64,000 nucleotides of DNA from Pyricularia pennisetigena (GCF_004337985.1 NC_043742.1:496001-560000), one strand, 5' to 3'; shown: positions 48,745 to 61,339, numbered from the stretch's first letter. Translations and numbers: made by a program. The notes: generated from the sequence alone by a model not told the origin.

Positions 48745-49152
48745 TTGTATACCTTATTTGGGGGCCCTATAACGTGGAAATGCAAAAAGGTTAATATTAT
48801 AGTTTTAAGCATTCCAAAAGCCGAAACCGATGCCTTAACGGAAACCCTGCGTAATATACAGTGGCTTAAAAGTTTATTTATAAAAGCTGGACTATTTATA
48901 AAAAGTTTAATCATAATATTTGGAAATAATACAGGTTTTATAATTAGGGCCCATAACCCTACGCACCACCAACGTACTAAATATACATTATTAAAACTTT
49001 ATTACGTACGGCAATTAATTACAAAAGGATTTGTGACCCTAAAAGACCTGAAATCGAAGCAAATACCCGTTAATGGCCTAACAAAACCCCTAACGTTTCC
49101 AATTTATAAGGTTTTTTTAAAGTTTATAGGGTTTAAACCCTTAAAAGCTTAG
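48745..49152 (+). pseudogene. copia RNase H relic (second element)
   Basis: One open frame of 135 codons covers nearly the whole domain. MYTLFGGPITWKCKK and VLSIPKAETDALTETLRN hold the S-x-x-E(A)E region, IFGNNTGFIIRA is the DNxxAI block with D to N, HHQRTKYTLLKLYYVRQ is the RTKHIDxxxHxIR block and NGLTKPL is the ADxLTKPL block. It is the most complete copia domain here. Confidence 0.88.
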
Positions 49153-49690
49153 TTTTTACCTACTAAATTCTAGGGCATTTAATTAATTCGTTAATTAATT
49201 ACCCATTACATTTCCTTTATTTGCAAATATTGGTTTTTTGTTAGCCCAATACCGGCCGTAATACCCCAATTTACCCTGTATAGGTTAATTAATAAGCAAT
49301 TTATACCGACTTTATACCAAAAATGGAATTGAAATTGAAAAAGCTCGTGTTTTGGGCGATTAACGCATTCGAAATACCCTATATAATATGCCTAGTTTGG
49401 ACTCTTACCAACGAATAGCCAGATTAGCTACCTGGTTTCATATCTTATTCCGTGGGTTAATATTATACAAATCGGGGGTTCGAATCCGGGGGTTATTACA
49501 ATTTTGGGTGTTTTTTCCAATTCGGGGGTTCGTCTGTTTCGGGGGCTACGAGTCGGTATAAAGGGTTTAATTATCCAGGGAGCTTATATCGGGAGTTCGA
49601 ATCGGGTTAGGATATAAAGGGGATCTTTTATTTAAGGTTTTATTTTTACATATTTTTCTTTTCCGACTTTATGTAAGTAATAGCAAAAAA

Positions 49691-52100
49691 AACGATAAAT
49701 TTACATTCGATTCGTTAAAAAAACCCTCTATACCCATTTCGGAAAAAGATAATAAGGAAAATAACTCGGTTTTTGGATCGTTTACCGCGACCCCAGTTCG
49801 GAAAAAGAAACGTAACGTGAATAAACCCATTTTTAAAAAGATATTTAACGCTGCTAAACGTTTTCGTCTTTTTTAATCGGTTTGGGTTTTTTTATTTTAT
49901 TCTTTTTGGGGTTGAATACTAAAAAACTGGGGGCTTCATATATACAATATTATAATGATTAGTATTATTCGGATCCTGTTAAATTATTTTATTATTTAGA
50001 GCTAATAAGGTATTATCATAACGGTTATTTCCACAATTCTTTTGCTGGATTTATAATCGGCGGTGGATAGAGGAATGGTTTATTGAAGTTATGAAAATGG
50101 ATAGGAAACAGCTTACTTATACGGAGTATTTTGGAGGAAATTATACCTCTTTTCTATTTTAGGCCAACTTTACGATTGGTATTTATTTATTTATATTTAC
50201 TGGTTTTGCGGACGCTGTTTTACCTCCGTTATCCGCGGGTAAAGCTACCGTTATTCGTACATTAATTCCTTTCTATAATGGGACAATCCTCGTTTCTACC
50301 CGTTTTGGTTTGCGTAATTTATTTTTTATTATTTTAAATTTTATACGCCTTTTTCGTCCGATTTTTCGTTTATTCCGTCCGAAAAATCTCTTTCAGCGTT
50401 AATTATACCAATAATACTTAACCCGTTTATCCGGTTATATCCCTTTTTTGGATTTGCCCCTAATCTTTTAGTATCCGCCTCAAATAATACGCTATTAGGG
50501 CGTATGATCTTTTAATTAAATATTTCCAATTTATCGCTTATTAGTTTTTTTAAGCTTAGGTATAATAAATTAGGGCCGTCGAAATCCAAATTGGGTAATA
50601 TTTCGGCCTTTTCGTTTTTCCAGCTATTTTGGAATAACAAATACGTATAATGGATTGTATTTTGGTTAATTAATATTATATGGTATTTGTTGTTAATGCG
50701 TGTACGGGCGATGTTTTCCAATATTTTGCGCACCGTAATTGCGATTAACCCCATCGTTGCATAATATAGGAATATTTTTCGCAAATTGTGCATGGAATTG
50801 CGGTTATTTTTAAAATTTGAAGAGAAACCCTTATTAATATATTTAATTATTAGGTTTGCCGGTTTAAATCCACTCCCGGCCGTGGTACATTTTACGAACG
50901 CTGATTTCAAAATCCCGGTCCGCAAACGGCTAATTTGTAATTTTTGGTCGTAATCACCAGGTTAAAAATAATATTTAAGGGTTATATCCTTTTGTTTTAT
51001 AACCGTCAAAAAATAGGACCAATTGCGGTATTATAGTCTTCAATACACCGTAACTTCCTTAGTGGAATGCATTTATTATTATTTATAAAAAGTTAATTAT
51101 TTGTAACTAACGGCATTGCGTACGGAAGGCGGTATGAATTTTGAGTTCTGTCTCCCATAATCCAATACCTATTAAACCGTTAATATAACCAGCGAATATA
51201 TTATCGTAAATATGGTTTACCACGGAAATATATATATTATGTGGTATCTCGGTGAAAGCTTTTTCCAAGGCGTTTTTAAAAATTTAATCATTTTTTAACA
51301 ATCCGTTTTAAATTAAAACAGCAATTATAATATGTAAAATGCGAGACTGGAATATATTTTGTGAAAACCGTAAAGCGTGGTGAAACTTGTTTTTATTTTT
51401 TTGAAACTGGTTATATTTCCATAACCCTATTATATTTATAAATATAATAAACGGGTCATATTATTATAATTGGTTAATAAAATTGAATTCGATATAAAAA
51501 AACGTTGGTACGGGTAATATCCATTGTTTTTTGTTAAAAGGTTAAAATAATTCGATATAGGTTCCTTAAATGGTACGGATATATAATGTTGTTTTTTAAT
51601 CCCTATAAACGAGGAGCAGGACGGAAACATAATCGAAATACTCGGGTAACAGGTTTAAAAAACGTTTAAAAAGGATTTTGTGGATTTGGAAAACTTTTGC
51701 ATATTCCCCTTTATTTTCCGTAATAGCGGGGGTTTAAATAAGGCAGGAAATTAGTGTAATTCGTGCAAACTAGGGTATTATGGGATCTTTTAAGCGTATA
51801 TAGGCGGTTAGGGAATAGAAAAGCACAAATTTAATGCATTTTATAATATTTAGTGTTTTCGTAATAAATGTCCGGATATTGTCAAAAGGCGGGCGTTTAT
51901 AACCATTTTTGGCGGAAAGGTACGGTGGCGTATCATTTGGATTACGTATATCGTTCAAGCCCTGGCGTTAATAAAAGGAAGCACGATATTAAATTTTGCA
52001 TTCGGTTATGATTTCCATATTTAAAATCCTATATTTTATCCGCAAAGTTGAAATTATCATATACGAAAGATAATATTGGGTCACGAACGATCCTTTCTGA
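49691..52100. other. degenerate unassigned relic
   Basis: Begins where the copia 3' LTR should be. On the plus strand 49700-49876 reads FTFDSLKKPSIPISEKDNKE and a basic KKKRNV stretch before a stop. On the minus strand 50925-50512 is open for 137 codons and reads like a soluble alpha-helical protein, with further minus-strand pieces at 51630 and 51958. These probably belong to one decayed host or element gene. I do not recognise a domain. Confidence 0.4.
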
Positions 52101-52116
52101 ATTTATTTATATATTA

Positions 52117-52148
<32 letters not shown>

Positions 52149-52165
52149 ATATATTTATATATATT

Positions 52166-52240
<75 letters not shown>

Positions 52241-52256
52241 ATATAAATATAAATAA
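52101..52256. repeat. (TA)n / TATATT microsatellite
   Basis: About 155 bp of almost pure A and T in runs of TATATA with periodic TTTATA interruptions. It translates into I/Y repeats, which are not a protein. Confidence 0.95.
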
Positions 52257-52568
52257 TTATCATTGCTGTTCGCGGTAAAAGTTAAACAAAAATATAGATA
52301 TTGTTAATAACCTATTCGGGCAACTGCGATAAACTGATAAATTTCCCGTTTCATAATTGTATAAAACAAATATATTCCAAACCCAGATAACCTACTTATT
52401 ATACGTCGTGGAATTCCAATATTTATAACATATAATACCAATACGCGTAACAAATAATTGCACTTTGGGGGGAAATTTCCGTAGGTTAAAATCGTTAATA
52501 TTAATAAAATGCGTTGGTTTTTTAACGTTGGGGGGTTTATGGTATCTAAAAAGGTATTTCATCCCAGG
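52257..52568. other. unassigned relic, left part of gypsy target
   Basis: Sequence into which the complete gypsy element inserted. It ends with the target copy CCAGG (52564-52568) and continues at 60439. No domain recognised. Confidence 0.4.
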
Positions 52569-52999
52569 TGTTACGACCCGACAGTTGGGCCAGTACCAGT
52601 AAGGCCAGGCGGGGTCACACCCCTCCTAACGACACACGGAACCCGACCGAAAATGACGGGATTACATAAGGAAAAAAATCACGTAACCTTACGTAACCAC
52701 CAAAAAAGCGATCTCTCATAATCTGTAAAACCTCGATTAGGAATTACAAATCAAACAAATCAGTAAAATCACGTTCGGATCATAGTTTATATAAAATACG
52801 CTCATTATTATATAAATAAATTCTATTTTTAGATTATTGAGCAATAATCAAAATTTAATTAACCTCAATATTTATTTAAAAACGATTATAATTTTACCCC
52901 AATGATTAAAAACCCCCGTTACCTAAGCAAAACGCTCAATTGCTTTAATCCACTATATTTTACCCTAAAAACAGGTTACCCAATACTTTAATCGTAACA
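52569..52999 (+). repeat. 5' LTR of gypsy chromovirus (431 bp)
   Basis: TGTTACGACCCGACAGTTGG to TTTAATCGTAACA. It is GC-richer and less changed than the 3' copy in places (GCCAGGCGGGGTCACACC). Confidence 0.9.
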
Positions 53000-53079
53000 T
53001 CTTAATTGCTTTTATTCAATATTTTGTTTTAAAATATACCGAACAGTATCGTCGAAACAATGTTTTCCAACAAAACCAC

Positions 53080-54010
53080 CCCTTGAAGCTTTTCGACCAT
53101 TAACGCTCCGGCCAACGTTAACGTATTGCGCCAAATAGTCGCGACGCTCCAAATAAAAAATCGACAATTCCAGGAACGAATAACCGAATAAATTAATTAA
53201 ATTAATAGGAATTACATTAAATACCTTTTACTATTATTTTATAATAATACACCAGGTATTTTGCAGGGATTTTTTACAGGAACCCGGGCTTATTTTCATT
53301 TTAACGAGGACAATTTCGATAATAACGCAAATAAAATCACCTACGCAGCTTCGCTGTTAAAAGGTGATACGCTCGCCTAGTTCGAACCAATCCTATAAAA
53401 CTGTTTAAACCACGATAAGGAAAAAACCGTAAAATTAAAACCAACCGCATTTTCGACGATTAAAAAATTTCGAAAGATATTTTGAAGGAATATTCGGTAG
53501 TCCAAACGAGGAACGCACGGTTAAACGTAAACTGGTGCGCTTTATTTAAACCAAGTCGGTATCCAAATATACTAGTGAATTTCAACAAATTACCGCCAAA
53601 TTACCATGGGGCCCCGAATCTTTAATGGCACGTTTTTATGCGGGATTGAAAAAAAAAAATAAAAACGAATTTATTAAAAAAAAGCGACCCAATACTTTAA
53701 CCGAGTACGTAAAGCTAACAATTAAAATCGATAACCGATTTTACGAACGAAAATTGGAACGACGCGAAAAACGCAGCGTATAAGAACCAGTTTTGCGACA
53801 AATTAATACGGGACGCAAATATTAATACCCCAAACCGCTTCGTTAATATAATATTTCCTACGGAATATATAACGGATTTATAAACTTTAACGCGACCCAA
53901 TATAAAAACTTTCGCAAAAATCCCAAAAATGGCAAATGTTTTAAATGCGATAAACCAGGATATATAACCAAATTTTATCCCCAAAATATTTCGGATTTAC
54001 ACCCCGATTC
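53080..54010 (+). pseudogene. gypsy gag relic with zinc knuckle
   Basis: Near 53270, LQGFFTGTRAYFHFNEDNF and then KITYAASLLKGDTLA correspond to the gag motif (LxxYFxFNxxxFxxxxxKIxYAxSxLKGxAxxW). Near 53940, CFKCDKPGYITKFYP is a CCHC knuckle in which H and the last C have become Y by transitions. A basic linker precedes it. Frames shift repeatedly. Confidence 0.75.
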
Positions 54011-55249
54011 CAGGAAATTACGAGGATTAAATACCACTACCCACTAACAAATATAACCGGATGAATATAATTTAATAAGCTGGACCGTATATTACGACGA
54101 TAATTGTATAATCCACAATAACTAAAAATGGACGCAGGATGGTATTTATAAAAACCTAAAAACATTCGGATTTTAACAATAAAAGACCGCGTACCCATTG
54201 GAACCAAACCACCATCATAATTACGCAAATAAAACGCCAAATTACCCGAACTTACGGAATTAGATATTTTAGAAAAATTAAAACCAAAACCATTGGGATA
54301 AACCCACTATATCCGGGTAATACAACAAACCCCAACGGGCGAATTTAATAACAAGTTAAAAACCGAATTTAGCGAAAAAAAACTATATTTTCAAACCCAT
54401 GCAGTGCCGCAAAGGAAAACAACCCTTATATATACGACAAAAAACTTATTAATTTATATTAAAACGACCAATTAATGCAATTTCCCGAAATACCATTTCG
54501 AATATAAGTATAAAACTTTGAAGGATTAATTAATCCAGCTTTCGGAAACCACCCAATTTTAAATAATAAATATCCTAAATGTATAAAAATCTTTTAGGGA
54601 AAATGTTTTAAAAACAATTGCGGATTGCATTTTGACAAAAAAACAATCCATAATTTCTCTCCACGACGACGCAAAACAACAAACATTTACGAAATATACA
54701 CCACCATTAAATTACCCAATTGGGAATTTAAAATAAGATTTAACACCGAACCAGCGGTAATTTTCACCCCTTATAACGATTACTCTATGGCATATTATAA
54801 TCAAAAACAATTCCCATAGTACGAATGCACCCGAAATATTTCCAAAATATATATATTAACCAAAATATAGGTATAATACGAAATAAAATCACGATAACCA
54901 GGACCCGTACCTATAATAGGAATTGTGTGGAACCCAAACGTTAAAAACAATGAAATACCCACGAACGCACGAAAAACGCCTGCACCAACAGGGCACCGAT
55001 TTAACAAAATTAAAATTAGAAACCACTATACGCCCCGAAATAAAAAAAATAAAAACCCATGACGCGAGTCTAATAAGCCAAAAAACTAAAATAATTAAAC
55101 GGTACAAAGCACCAAACGGTAGTAACAAAAACGGATTAAAAAACCTTAAACGCCACGCAGACCACGAGAACAGTACACGAAAATATATTCCTAAATATAT
55201 AATTTAATAAAAACCTTATACGAGCGCTCCTTAACAGCCGAACATAAAA

Positions 55250-55520
55250 CAACTACATTTTTCCAAAAATCGTGAAAAAACGACGGATATTTTGGTAATA
55301 AAAAAAGTTATATCGATTGCAAACCGTAAGAAAAAGGCAGTTTTATACAGGAACGGCACCATCGAAACAAAAGCCGTACACCTTTGGATGGAAAACTATG
55401 GACGAAAAAAACAAATTACCTTGGATATTACGGAAGTGGGGAATAAAAATATAATTTTAAAAGTTCCCTGGTTTAAAGGAATAACCCCCGGATAAATTGG
55501 ACTATAGGCCAAGTTTAATA
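55250..55520 (+). pseudogene. gypsy protease relic
   Basis: The open frame 55292-55495 is the second half of the retropepsin: AVHLWMENYGRKKQITLDIT and NKNIILKVPWFKGITPG match the chromoviral FDITxLGxxDIILGxPWLxxxNP segment. The upstream DSGA part should lie near 55215 but is not readable. Confidence 0.7.
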
Positions 55521-56276
55521 GGAAAAATACCTAATTATTAAACGACCTCCAGTATAATAGGGTTTATACAGGAAACGTAAAGTACGGAGGGATTAATTAA
55601 AACAGATGGCGTACCTATAAAAAGGACGACCAACCCCGGAACCAATATCGGAAAAAAAGCGACTATTTATAAATTAAAACCGATCCAATTACATAATACT
55701 AATTACGAAAAAACAGACCAAAAACGGTAAAATCTTAAAAGAATACCAAAATTATATACGATTATTTAGCCAAAAATTCGAAATAGGATTACCCGAATAT
55801 AATCCGTTCGACCACGAAATACCATTAAAAAAAGGAACCCAACGAAAATTCCATAAAATAAACGGTTTAAATCCGACACGAATGGAGGTTTTAAACGAAT
55901 ATTTCGCAAAAAGCCTCAAAAAAAGTTACATTAAACCATCGATATTACCAATAGGATACCCAATCCTTTTCGTATTGAAAAAAACGGAAAACTACGATTA
56001 TACGTGGACTACAAACAATTAAACAACATTATAATACAAAATTGCTACCCGTTCCCATTAATAGGAAAGTTTCGAAGCATATTTTACCAAATATTATGGT
56101 TTATGATATTAAATTTTAAAAAAACATACAATTTAATTTGTATAAAGGAAAACGAGGAATGGAAAATAGCATTTCGCACCAGACAAAAATATTACAAATA
56201 CCTGGTAATACTTTTCGGTTTCACCAACGCCCCCGCAATTTTTTAAATTATAATTAACCACGCTTTTAGGGAATAT

Positions 56277-56935
56277 TGTGAGGAGGTTACGAGATAGAAT
56301 AAGCTTAATCTTGAACGCGGGGAAAGGTGGATCACGTATAAGGCTAACGGAACGTTGAAATGGCAGATAACCGTCTGCTAACGGGTAATAGAGATGATAT
56401 ATTGTTGCACAATCGATTCGTTGAATCATTAAATCGATGAAGATTATAAAGGTAATAAATCTAAGGCTAAATTGTGAATTACGTATTCGAATCCGTAGGT
56501 GCAGATCTTCGATCCGGATGTCCGGAATGCGGGGTCACGTCACATGATTTGGCCTTATTCATGTGACTGACCTGCCGACCTATTGAACCTAACGGCCCAT
56601 TAAGCCTAACGGCCTATTGTGCTTATGCATGCACAGAAAATCTGCGACCACAACGGGATTCGAACCCACGCACTTCCACAACGTATATATAATATAGATT
56701 ATGGTACGTGCACTGTACCATTAAGCTAGATTATTTATGACGTATTTGTTTTGTTGTTGAAACTATGAACAAAGACGTAATATATAAAGCTTTGTGTGTA
56801 TGAACGCGTATACATTTTATTTGTTATTTATTTATTTATTCGATGCAGGGTGACTAATAGAATTAGCCCGTGCTAGCCGTTATAAAATAATGCAGGGTAG
56901 CTAATATAATTAGCCCTGCGCTAGCCATGTTCACA
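56277..56935 (-). mobile_element. 659-bp solo LTR-like element with tRNA-like promoter (copy 2)
   Basis: Same element as 10907-11566 but inverted: TGTGAGGAGGTTACG at the left, CCATGTTCACA at the right. Flanked by AATAT (56272-56276) and AATAC (56936-56940), a 5-bp duplication with one C/T difference. It sits between two recognisable halves of the gypsy RT. Confidence 0.85.
56656..56728 (-). promoter_or_regulatory. tRNA-like A box and B box in solo LTR copy 2
   Basis: The complements of GGTTCGAATCC (56656-56666) and TAGCTTAATGG (56718-56728) give B and A boxes with the same 62-bp offset as in copy 1. The A box is closer to the tRNA consensus here. The ACGTA...TACGT arm is also kept. Confidence 0.65.
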
Positions 56936-57299
56936 AATACTTAAACATTTTTGTCGTTATTTACCCGGACGATATCCTTGTTTTTTCCAAAACGTTGGAA
57001 AAATACAAAAAACACGTTTACACAATTTTACAAAAATTACAAAACGTTAAATTTTTAATTAAACCCGAAAAACGCATTTTTTATAGCAAGCAAATCAATT
57101 TCTTAAAATATATTATCGCCCCTGGAAAAATTAGGATGGAGGAATTAAAAATCCAAATAGTAAAATAATGGCCCCAACCATAAAACGTAAAAAACGTGCG
57201 GGTATTTTTTGGATTCGTAAACCTTTATAGACATTTTATTGAAAATTACGGCGCTATCGCCACCCCATTGACCAATATAATTAAAAAAGATTTAAAATT

Positions 57300-57835
57300 C
57301 CAATAAACGAAACGAATATAGCAAACTTTCGAACAATTACGAAATGCAATAATATGAAAACCGATCCTTAAAATATTAAACCCAACGAAACTTTTCGAAA
57401 TCGAAACCGACGCATCCGATTATGTAATCAGGGATAATTTAACTAATGAAACGAAAAAAAACGCCTGCACTTTTACACCTTTTTTTTACAAAAATTATAT
57501 AAACTAAAATTCAATTACCGAATCCACGATAAAAAATTTATAATTATTATCCGAACATTCGAAAAATGGAAACCACAGTTATCCGGAACTAAATACGAAA
57601 TATTAACTTATACGGATTATAAAAGCCTAACCCATTTTATTATTAGCAAAATGTGAGACAAACGACAAATTAAATAAGCAAAATTCCTATAAAAATTCCA
57701 TTTTAAAATCATTTACCGAAAAGGAATAAAAAATAGTAAAGCCGACGCCTTTAACAAAAAACCAAATTCTAAAAACATAATACCCGAAAAAATACGAAAA
57801 ATCCTTACGGTGGACGACAACGGAAACCTTTTACC
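57300..57835 (+). pseudogene. gypsy RNase H relic
   Basis: Near 57385, LFEIETDASDYVIRDN holds the first catalytic D (TDAS) of the gypsy RNase H. RIHDKKF near 57520 stands for the NYxIHDKEL block, and further on is the LTYTDYKSLTHFII segment. Related to 9780-10440 of the first gypsy fragment, with different stops. Confidence 0.8.
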
Positions 57836-57839
57836 AATT

Positions 57840-58720
57840 CACCGAAACCTTATAGCGACCAACACGGTAACCACGCCAAAGGAGATACGAAGAATCCACG
57901 AAAGCAAAACCCACGGACACCAAAAAATTTCCAAAACATGGAAACGGCTAAAGTAACACCATAATTTTAAAAAAATACGACAAAAAATACGAAAAACCAT
58001 TAAAAATTGCAAATTTTGCGCAAAAACCAAATCCGCCAAATATAAGCTTTACGGGTTTTTACAGCTTTTACCAGCCCCTAATGAAACCTGGTAAACCATT
58101 ATAATGGATTTTATCGTCAAATTACCGTTTTCCGAAAAACTATTTACGACAATTAAATACGATAATATATTAGTTATAATGGATAAATTTATTAAATACG
58201 CCTATTTCCTACCCTGTAAAAAAAATAGCAACGCTGAAAAAATCGCCTACATATTCCTACAAATAATTGTTAATAACCACGGACTTCCAAAAAACATTAT
58301 TACGGATAAAAATAAGCTTTTTACAACAAAATTCTGGAAATTTTTAATGGAATAGCTAAAAATTAATTATAAATTATTTACAATATTCCATTTACAAGTA
58401 AACGGATAAATAAAACGAGCGAATTAAATATTAAAACAATATATAAAATGTTATATAAACCACAAATAGGACAATTGGGTACGGTTATTACCTACAACAT
58501 AATTCGTATATAATAGTTTAAAAAATAAAAATACCAAAATAACCCCGTTCTATACCAATTACGGATTTAACCCTACGGTATATGGAAAACGAAAAACCAC
58601 AATTACGGCCCCACGAACCGACAAACAAATAAACGAATTACGAAAACTCCACCAAAAATTCCAACAAAAATTGGAATTCGTACAAAGAAAATAACCAAAT
58701 ATGCTAACCAGCATCGGATA
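57840..58720 (+). pseudogene. gypsy integrase relic
   Basis: The open frame 58104-58355 reads MDFIVKLPFSEKLFTTIKYD, then VIMDKFIKYAYFLPCKK and LPKNIITDKNKLFTTKFW. These are the DFIxxLPxS, VVVDRxTKxAHFxP and IxSDRGxxFxSxFW blocks of the integrase core, with the first D and second D kept. The zinc-finger half (57895-58030) is broken: HESKTHGHQKIS and CKFCAKTKS are still readable. The E-containing block near 58400 is damaged. Confidence 0.85.
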
Positions 58721-58911
58721 AAAAGACCATTTTTCCAAAAAAAAATAGCATTTATTTTATTCGACGCAATATTAAAACACAGCGCCCAAAAAGCAAATTT
58801 AATTTTAAAAAGTTTAAACTTTTTGAAATCGATAAAAAAATTATCGAAACCAATTATAAACTATTATTACCAGGAACTATAAAAATCCACCCAAAGTTCC
58901 ACGTATTATTA

Positions 58912-59100
58912 TTGGAATTAGCCCCACCCGGCACTAATATACAAAAGATAATCGAAATCGACGCAAAAAAAACGTACGACGTCGAACGAATACTGGATTA
59001 TAAACGCAACTACGGTAAAACAAAATATTTTATTAAATGGGAAAATTATGGACACGAAAAAAACACTTGGGAACCCCTTAACCATTTCCAAAATTGCTAA
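58912..59100 (+). pseudogene. chromodomain of gypsy integrase
   Basis: The 62 codons include KKTYDVERILDYKRNYGKTK and YFIKWENYGHEKNTWEPLNH. This is the complete chromodomain signature (Y-x-VExIL-D ... YLVKWxGYxxxxxTWEPxxxL), with the aromatic cage positions Y, W and Y/W kept. In chromoviruses this domain steers integration to methylated-histone chromatin. Confidence 0.9.
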
Positions 59101-60002
59101 AAACTATTCCGCCAATATGATTAGGAGCTGGATTTACGAACAAATTAACCAAAAAAAGGACGACTTAAAAAAATACTACCTACCATTCCCAAAAGCTAAA
59201 AATCAATTAAAATTCGGAACTATACCATTAAACGAATTTATAAAAAAAACAATTAACATACACCACGAATTAGAATATACGAACAAAGCAATTCACCGAC
59301 CGAATATTGCGCAAAAACATTTATTTTATCCAACAAAAAAGGATTTAAAAAACCTTTAAAAAAACGAATCCCAAACAAAATTGGAACCCGGAAAAAGCGA
59401 TCCCAGGGACATTTTAGGAAAAATTTCGGCCGATCGTCGTCGCTTTTCCTATTTTGCTTTTTTACGTTCCACCCGATCCAATTCCTCCAAATCGTTAATA
59501 CCGCGGGATATAATTCGCATTATCTTTATAGATTACAATTTTTTTTATTTTCGCAAACGGAAAAACTTCAGCTGTTTTTCTTAAATTTTTTGCTGTTTTA
59601 CCAAAATATCCTTTTCCAAAACCTCCACCCTAATATTAAATTTAAAATATTACCGACCGATATTGCGCAATTAAATATTTAAAACACCCAATACGTCGCA
59701 ACCGGAACGGTTAACGCGAAAATATTCGATAGAGCGAAAGGAATTTTGCGGTAAAATTGCATAACGCATTATACCGCGGCATTCGCAATAGGAATAAAAA
59801 GAATATATCCATAAAAAAAGGAAAGAAAAAAATGAAAAAGCGTGGCGACGCTTTATCAACGAACGACCAAGTTTTAATTTAATTATACGATTAAATATGG
59901 CGTAAAAAAATTAACCAGGAAAAAAGGAAAACGAAATAAAAATTAAAAAAATACGGACTATTTAAAAGCTAAAAAAATTTGGCCAAGGGAAAGGAAACCT
60001 AA
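59101..60002 (+). other. gypsy 3' non-coding end and antisense-like pieces
   Basis: A lysine-rich open stretch (59048-59359) may be the decayed C-terminal tail of the polyprotein. From 59380 on the sequence has only short frames. It ends in a purine-rich run (AAGGGAAAGGAAACC, 59986-60000) right before the 3' LTR, a likely polypurine tract. Confidence 0.5.
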
Positions 60003-60433
60003 TGTTACGACCCGATAATTGGGCCAATACCAGTAAAACCAGGCGGGGTTACACCCCTCCTAACGATATACGGAACCCGACCGACAATAACGGGATTCTA
60101 TAAGGAAAAAGATTACGTAACCTCATGTAACCACCAAAAAAACGATCTTTTATAATTTGTAAAACCTCGATTGGGAATTATAAATTAAACAAATCAGGAA
60201 AATCACGTTCGGAATATAATTTATATAAAGCACGTTAATTACCATATAAATAAATTCGATTTTTGGATTGCTTAACGGTAATTAAACTTTAGTTAACCTC
60301 AATATTTATTTGAAAACGATTATAATTTCACCCCAGTTATTAAAAACCCCCGTTACCCAGACAAAACGCTCAATTGCTTTAACCCACTGTACTTTACCCT
60401 AAGAACAGGTTACCCGATGCCTTGATCGTAACA
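60003..60433 (+). repeat. 3' LTR of gypsy chromovirus (431 bp)
   Basis: TGTTACGACCCGATAATTGG to CCTTGATCGTAACA. It differs from the 5' copy mainly by transitions (for example GACAGTTGG against GATAATTGG). Confidence 0.9.
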
Positions 60434-61339
60434 CCAGGTATACCACGTTCGAAATTAATAACGATGGATAAACAGGCGGTAACCCCGGGAATATAATAAT
60501 AATAAAAATATATATATCTACTATTGGCGTTTTGGACGGGATTTCCTAAATGGACGTATCGAATATTTGTTTAAACCAATTTATATTATTTACGTTTTTG
60601 GCGGAACAATTTTTTATTCCCGAAAATTGGAAATTTGTAAGCTCGAACCGGTTAAAAAGGCGTAAATATTATATTAATGCCGGCAATTCCTTACGCAAAA
60701 TATCGGTTTTAATAAACGTAAAAAGTTTACTATTAAAACTGTATTTAACCCTATTAACGCGTAAACGTTTTCGGATTTGAAAATTTCGCAATGTTTTTTT
60801 AAAAAAAAATACCCGCGATGGGGTAAATTGGGTAATTTCGTGAAAATTTGCCGTTATTATCCAAACGTGGATAAATTACGTAAAGTTAATACGTCGGTAA
60901 CGGTTACGCCAAAATTTGGTAATATAGCGAATAAATTTGGTTTCGGGGTTTATTTCCGTTTCGGATTCGGATTCCCTCGGTAATTGCTTTTCATCGATTA
61001 AAAAAAGCCTAAATTCCCATTTATTTTCGAATATAAAATTGGGCAATAGTAATTGCAATAACGATAAAAAACGAAAATAATCGCGATATTAATTGAAATA
61101 ATAGGGTTAAATCGGACGTAAAATATTGGGTTACAGGTTACCCGGATAGGAATACCTTTTCGGGTATATTTATTAATATTATTAAAAATATGTTTTCCAT
61201 TATTGGATTCGGGTTTTATTTGGGTTAATAATATATTAAATAAAAATCAATATGCGTATATATATAATATAATAATAGAAAGTTTTTATTTTTTTATATA
61301 TCGGGGGGAATAGTGGTTGGCGATATTGCAGTATTGGGT
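60434..61339. other. unassigned relic, right part of gypsy target
   Basis: Begins with the target copy CCAGG and continues the sequence of 52257-52568. Open pieces on the plus strand (60550-60780, 60777-60983) contain FFIPENWKFVSSNRLKRRKY and an FGFGVYFRFGFGFP stretch. They may be one former gene with a frameshift near 60778. I do not recognise it. Confidence 0.4.

Larger units (their letters stand above)
42476..49690 (+). mobile_element. second Ty1/copia element, 3' LTR missing
   Basis: The 5' LTR (42476-43134) is followed by the same primer site, leader repeat and gag-pol order as the element at 24079. Coding pieces are longer here, so it is less decayed. After the RNase H end at 49152 the non-coding 3' stretch runs to the purine tract GTAATAGCAAAAAAAACG near 49690 and then changes to unrelated sequence instead of an LTR, so the 3' LTR was deleted. 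Confidence 0.88.
55735..57255 (+). pseudogene. gypsy reverse transcriptase relic (interrupted)
   Basis: FEIGLPEYNPFDHEIPLKKG (55775) is the RT start (LPxxxxxDHxIxL) and KPSILPIGYPILFVLKK continues it. After an internal frame change, LVILFGFTNAPAIF (56205) is the conserved PFGLxNAPAxFQ block. A solo element is inserted right after (56277-56935). The frame resumes with VIYPDDILVFSKTLEKYKKH, the catalytic YLDD region here YPDD, then ends with the FFGFVNLYRHFIENYGAIAT thumb. Not functional. Confidence 0.85.
52569..60433 (+). mobile_element. complete Ty3/gypsy chromovirus (7.9 kb)
   Basis: Identical-length LTRs (52569-52999 and 60003-60433, 431 bp each) with TGTTACGACCCG and GATCGTAACA ends. CCAGG on both sides (52564-52568 and 60434-60438) is a perfect 5-bp duplication. 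In between lie gag with a zinc knuckle, protease, RT, RNase H, integrase and a chromodomain, the order of chromoviruses. A 659-bp solo element is nested in the RT. All frames carry stops. The primer site after the 5' LTR is not obvious. Confidence 0.92.

Noticed and set aside
52101..52256. TA-rich tract as centromere or origin
   Set aside because: A simple microsatellite is enough to explain it. No supporting feature is visible.
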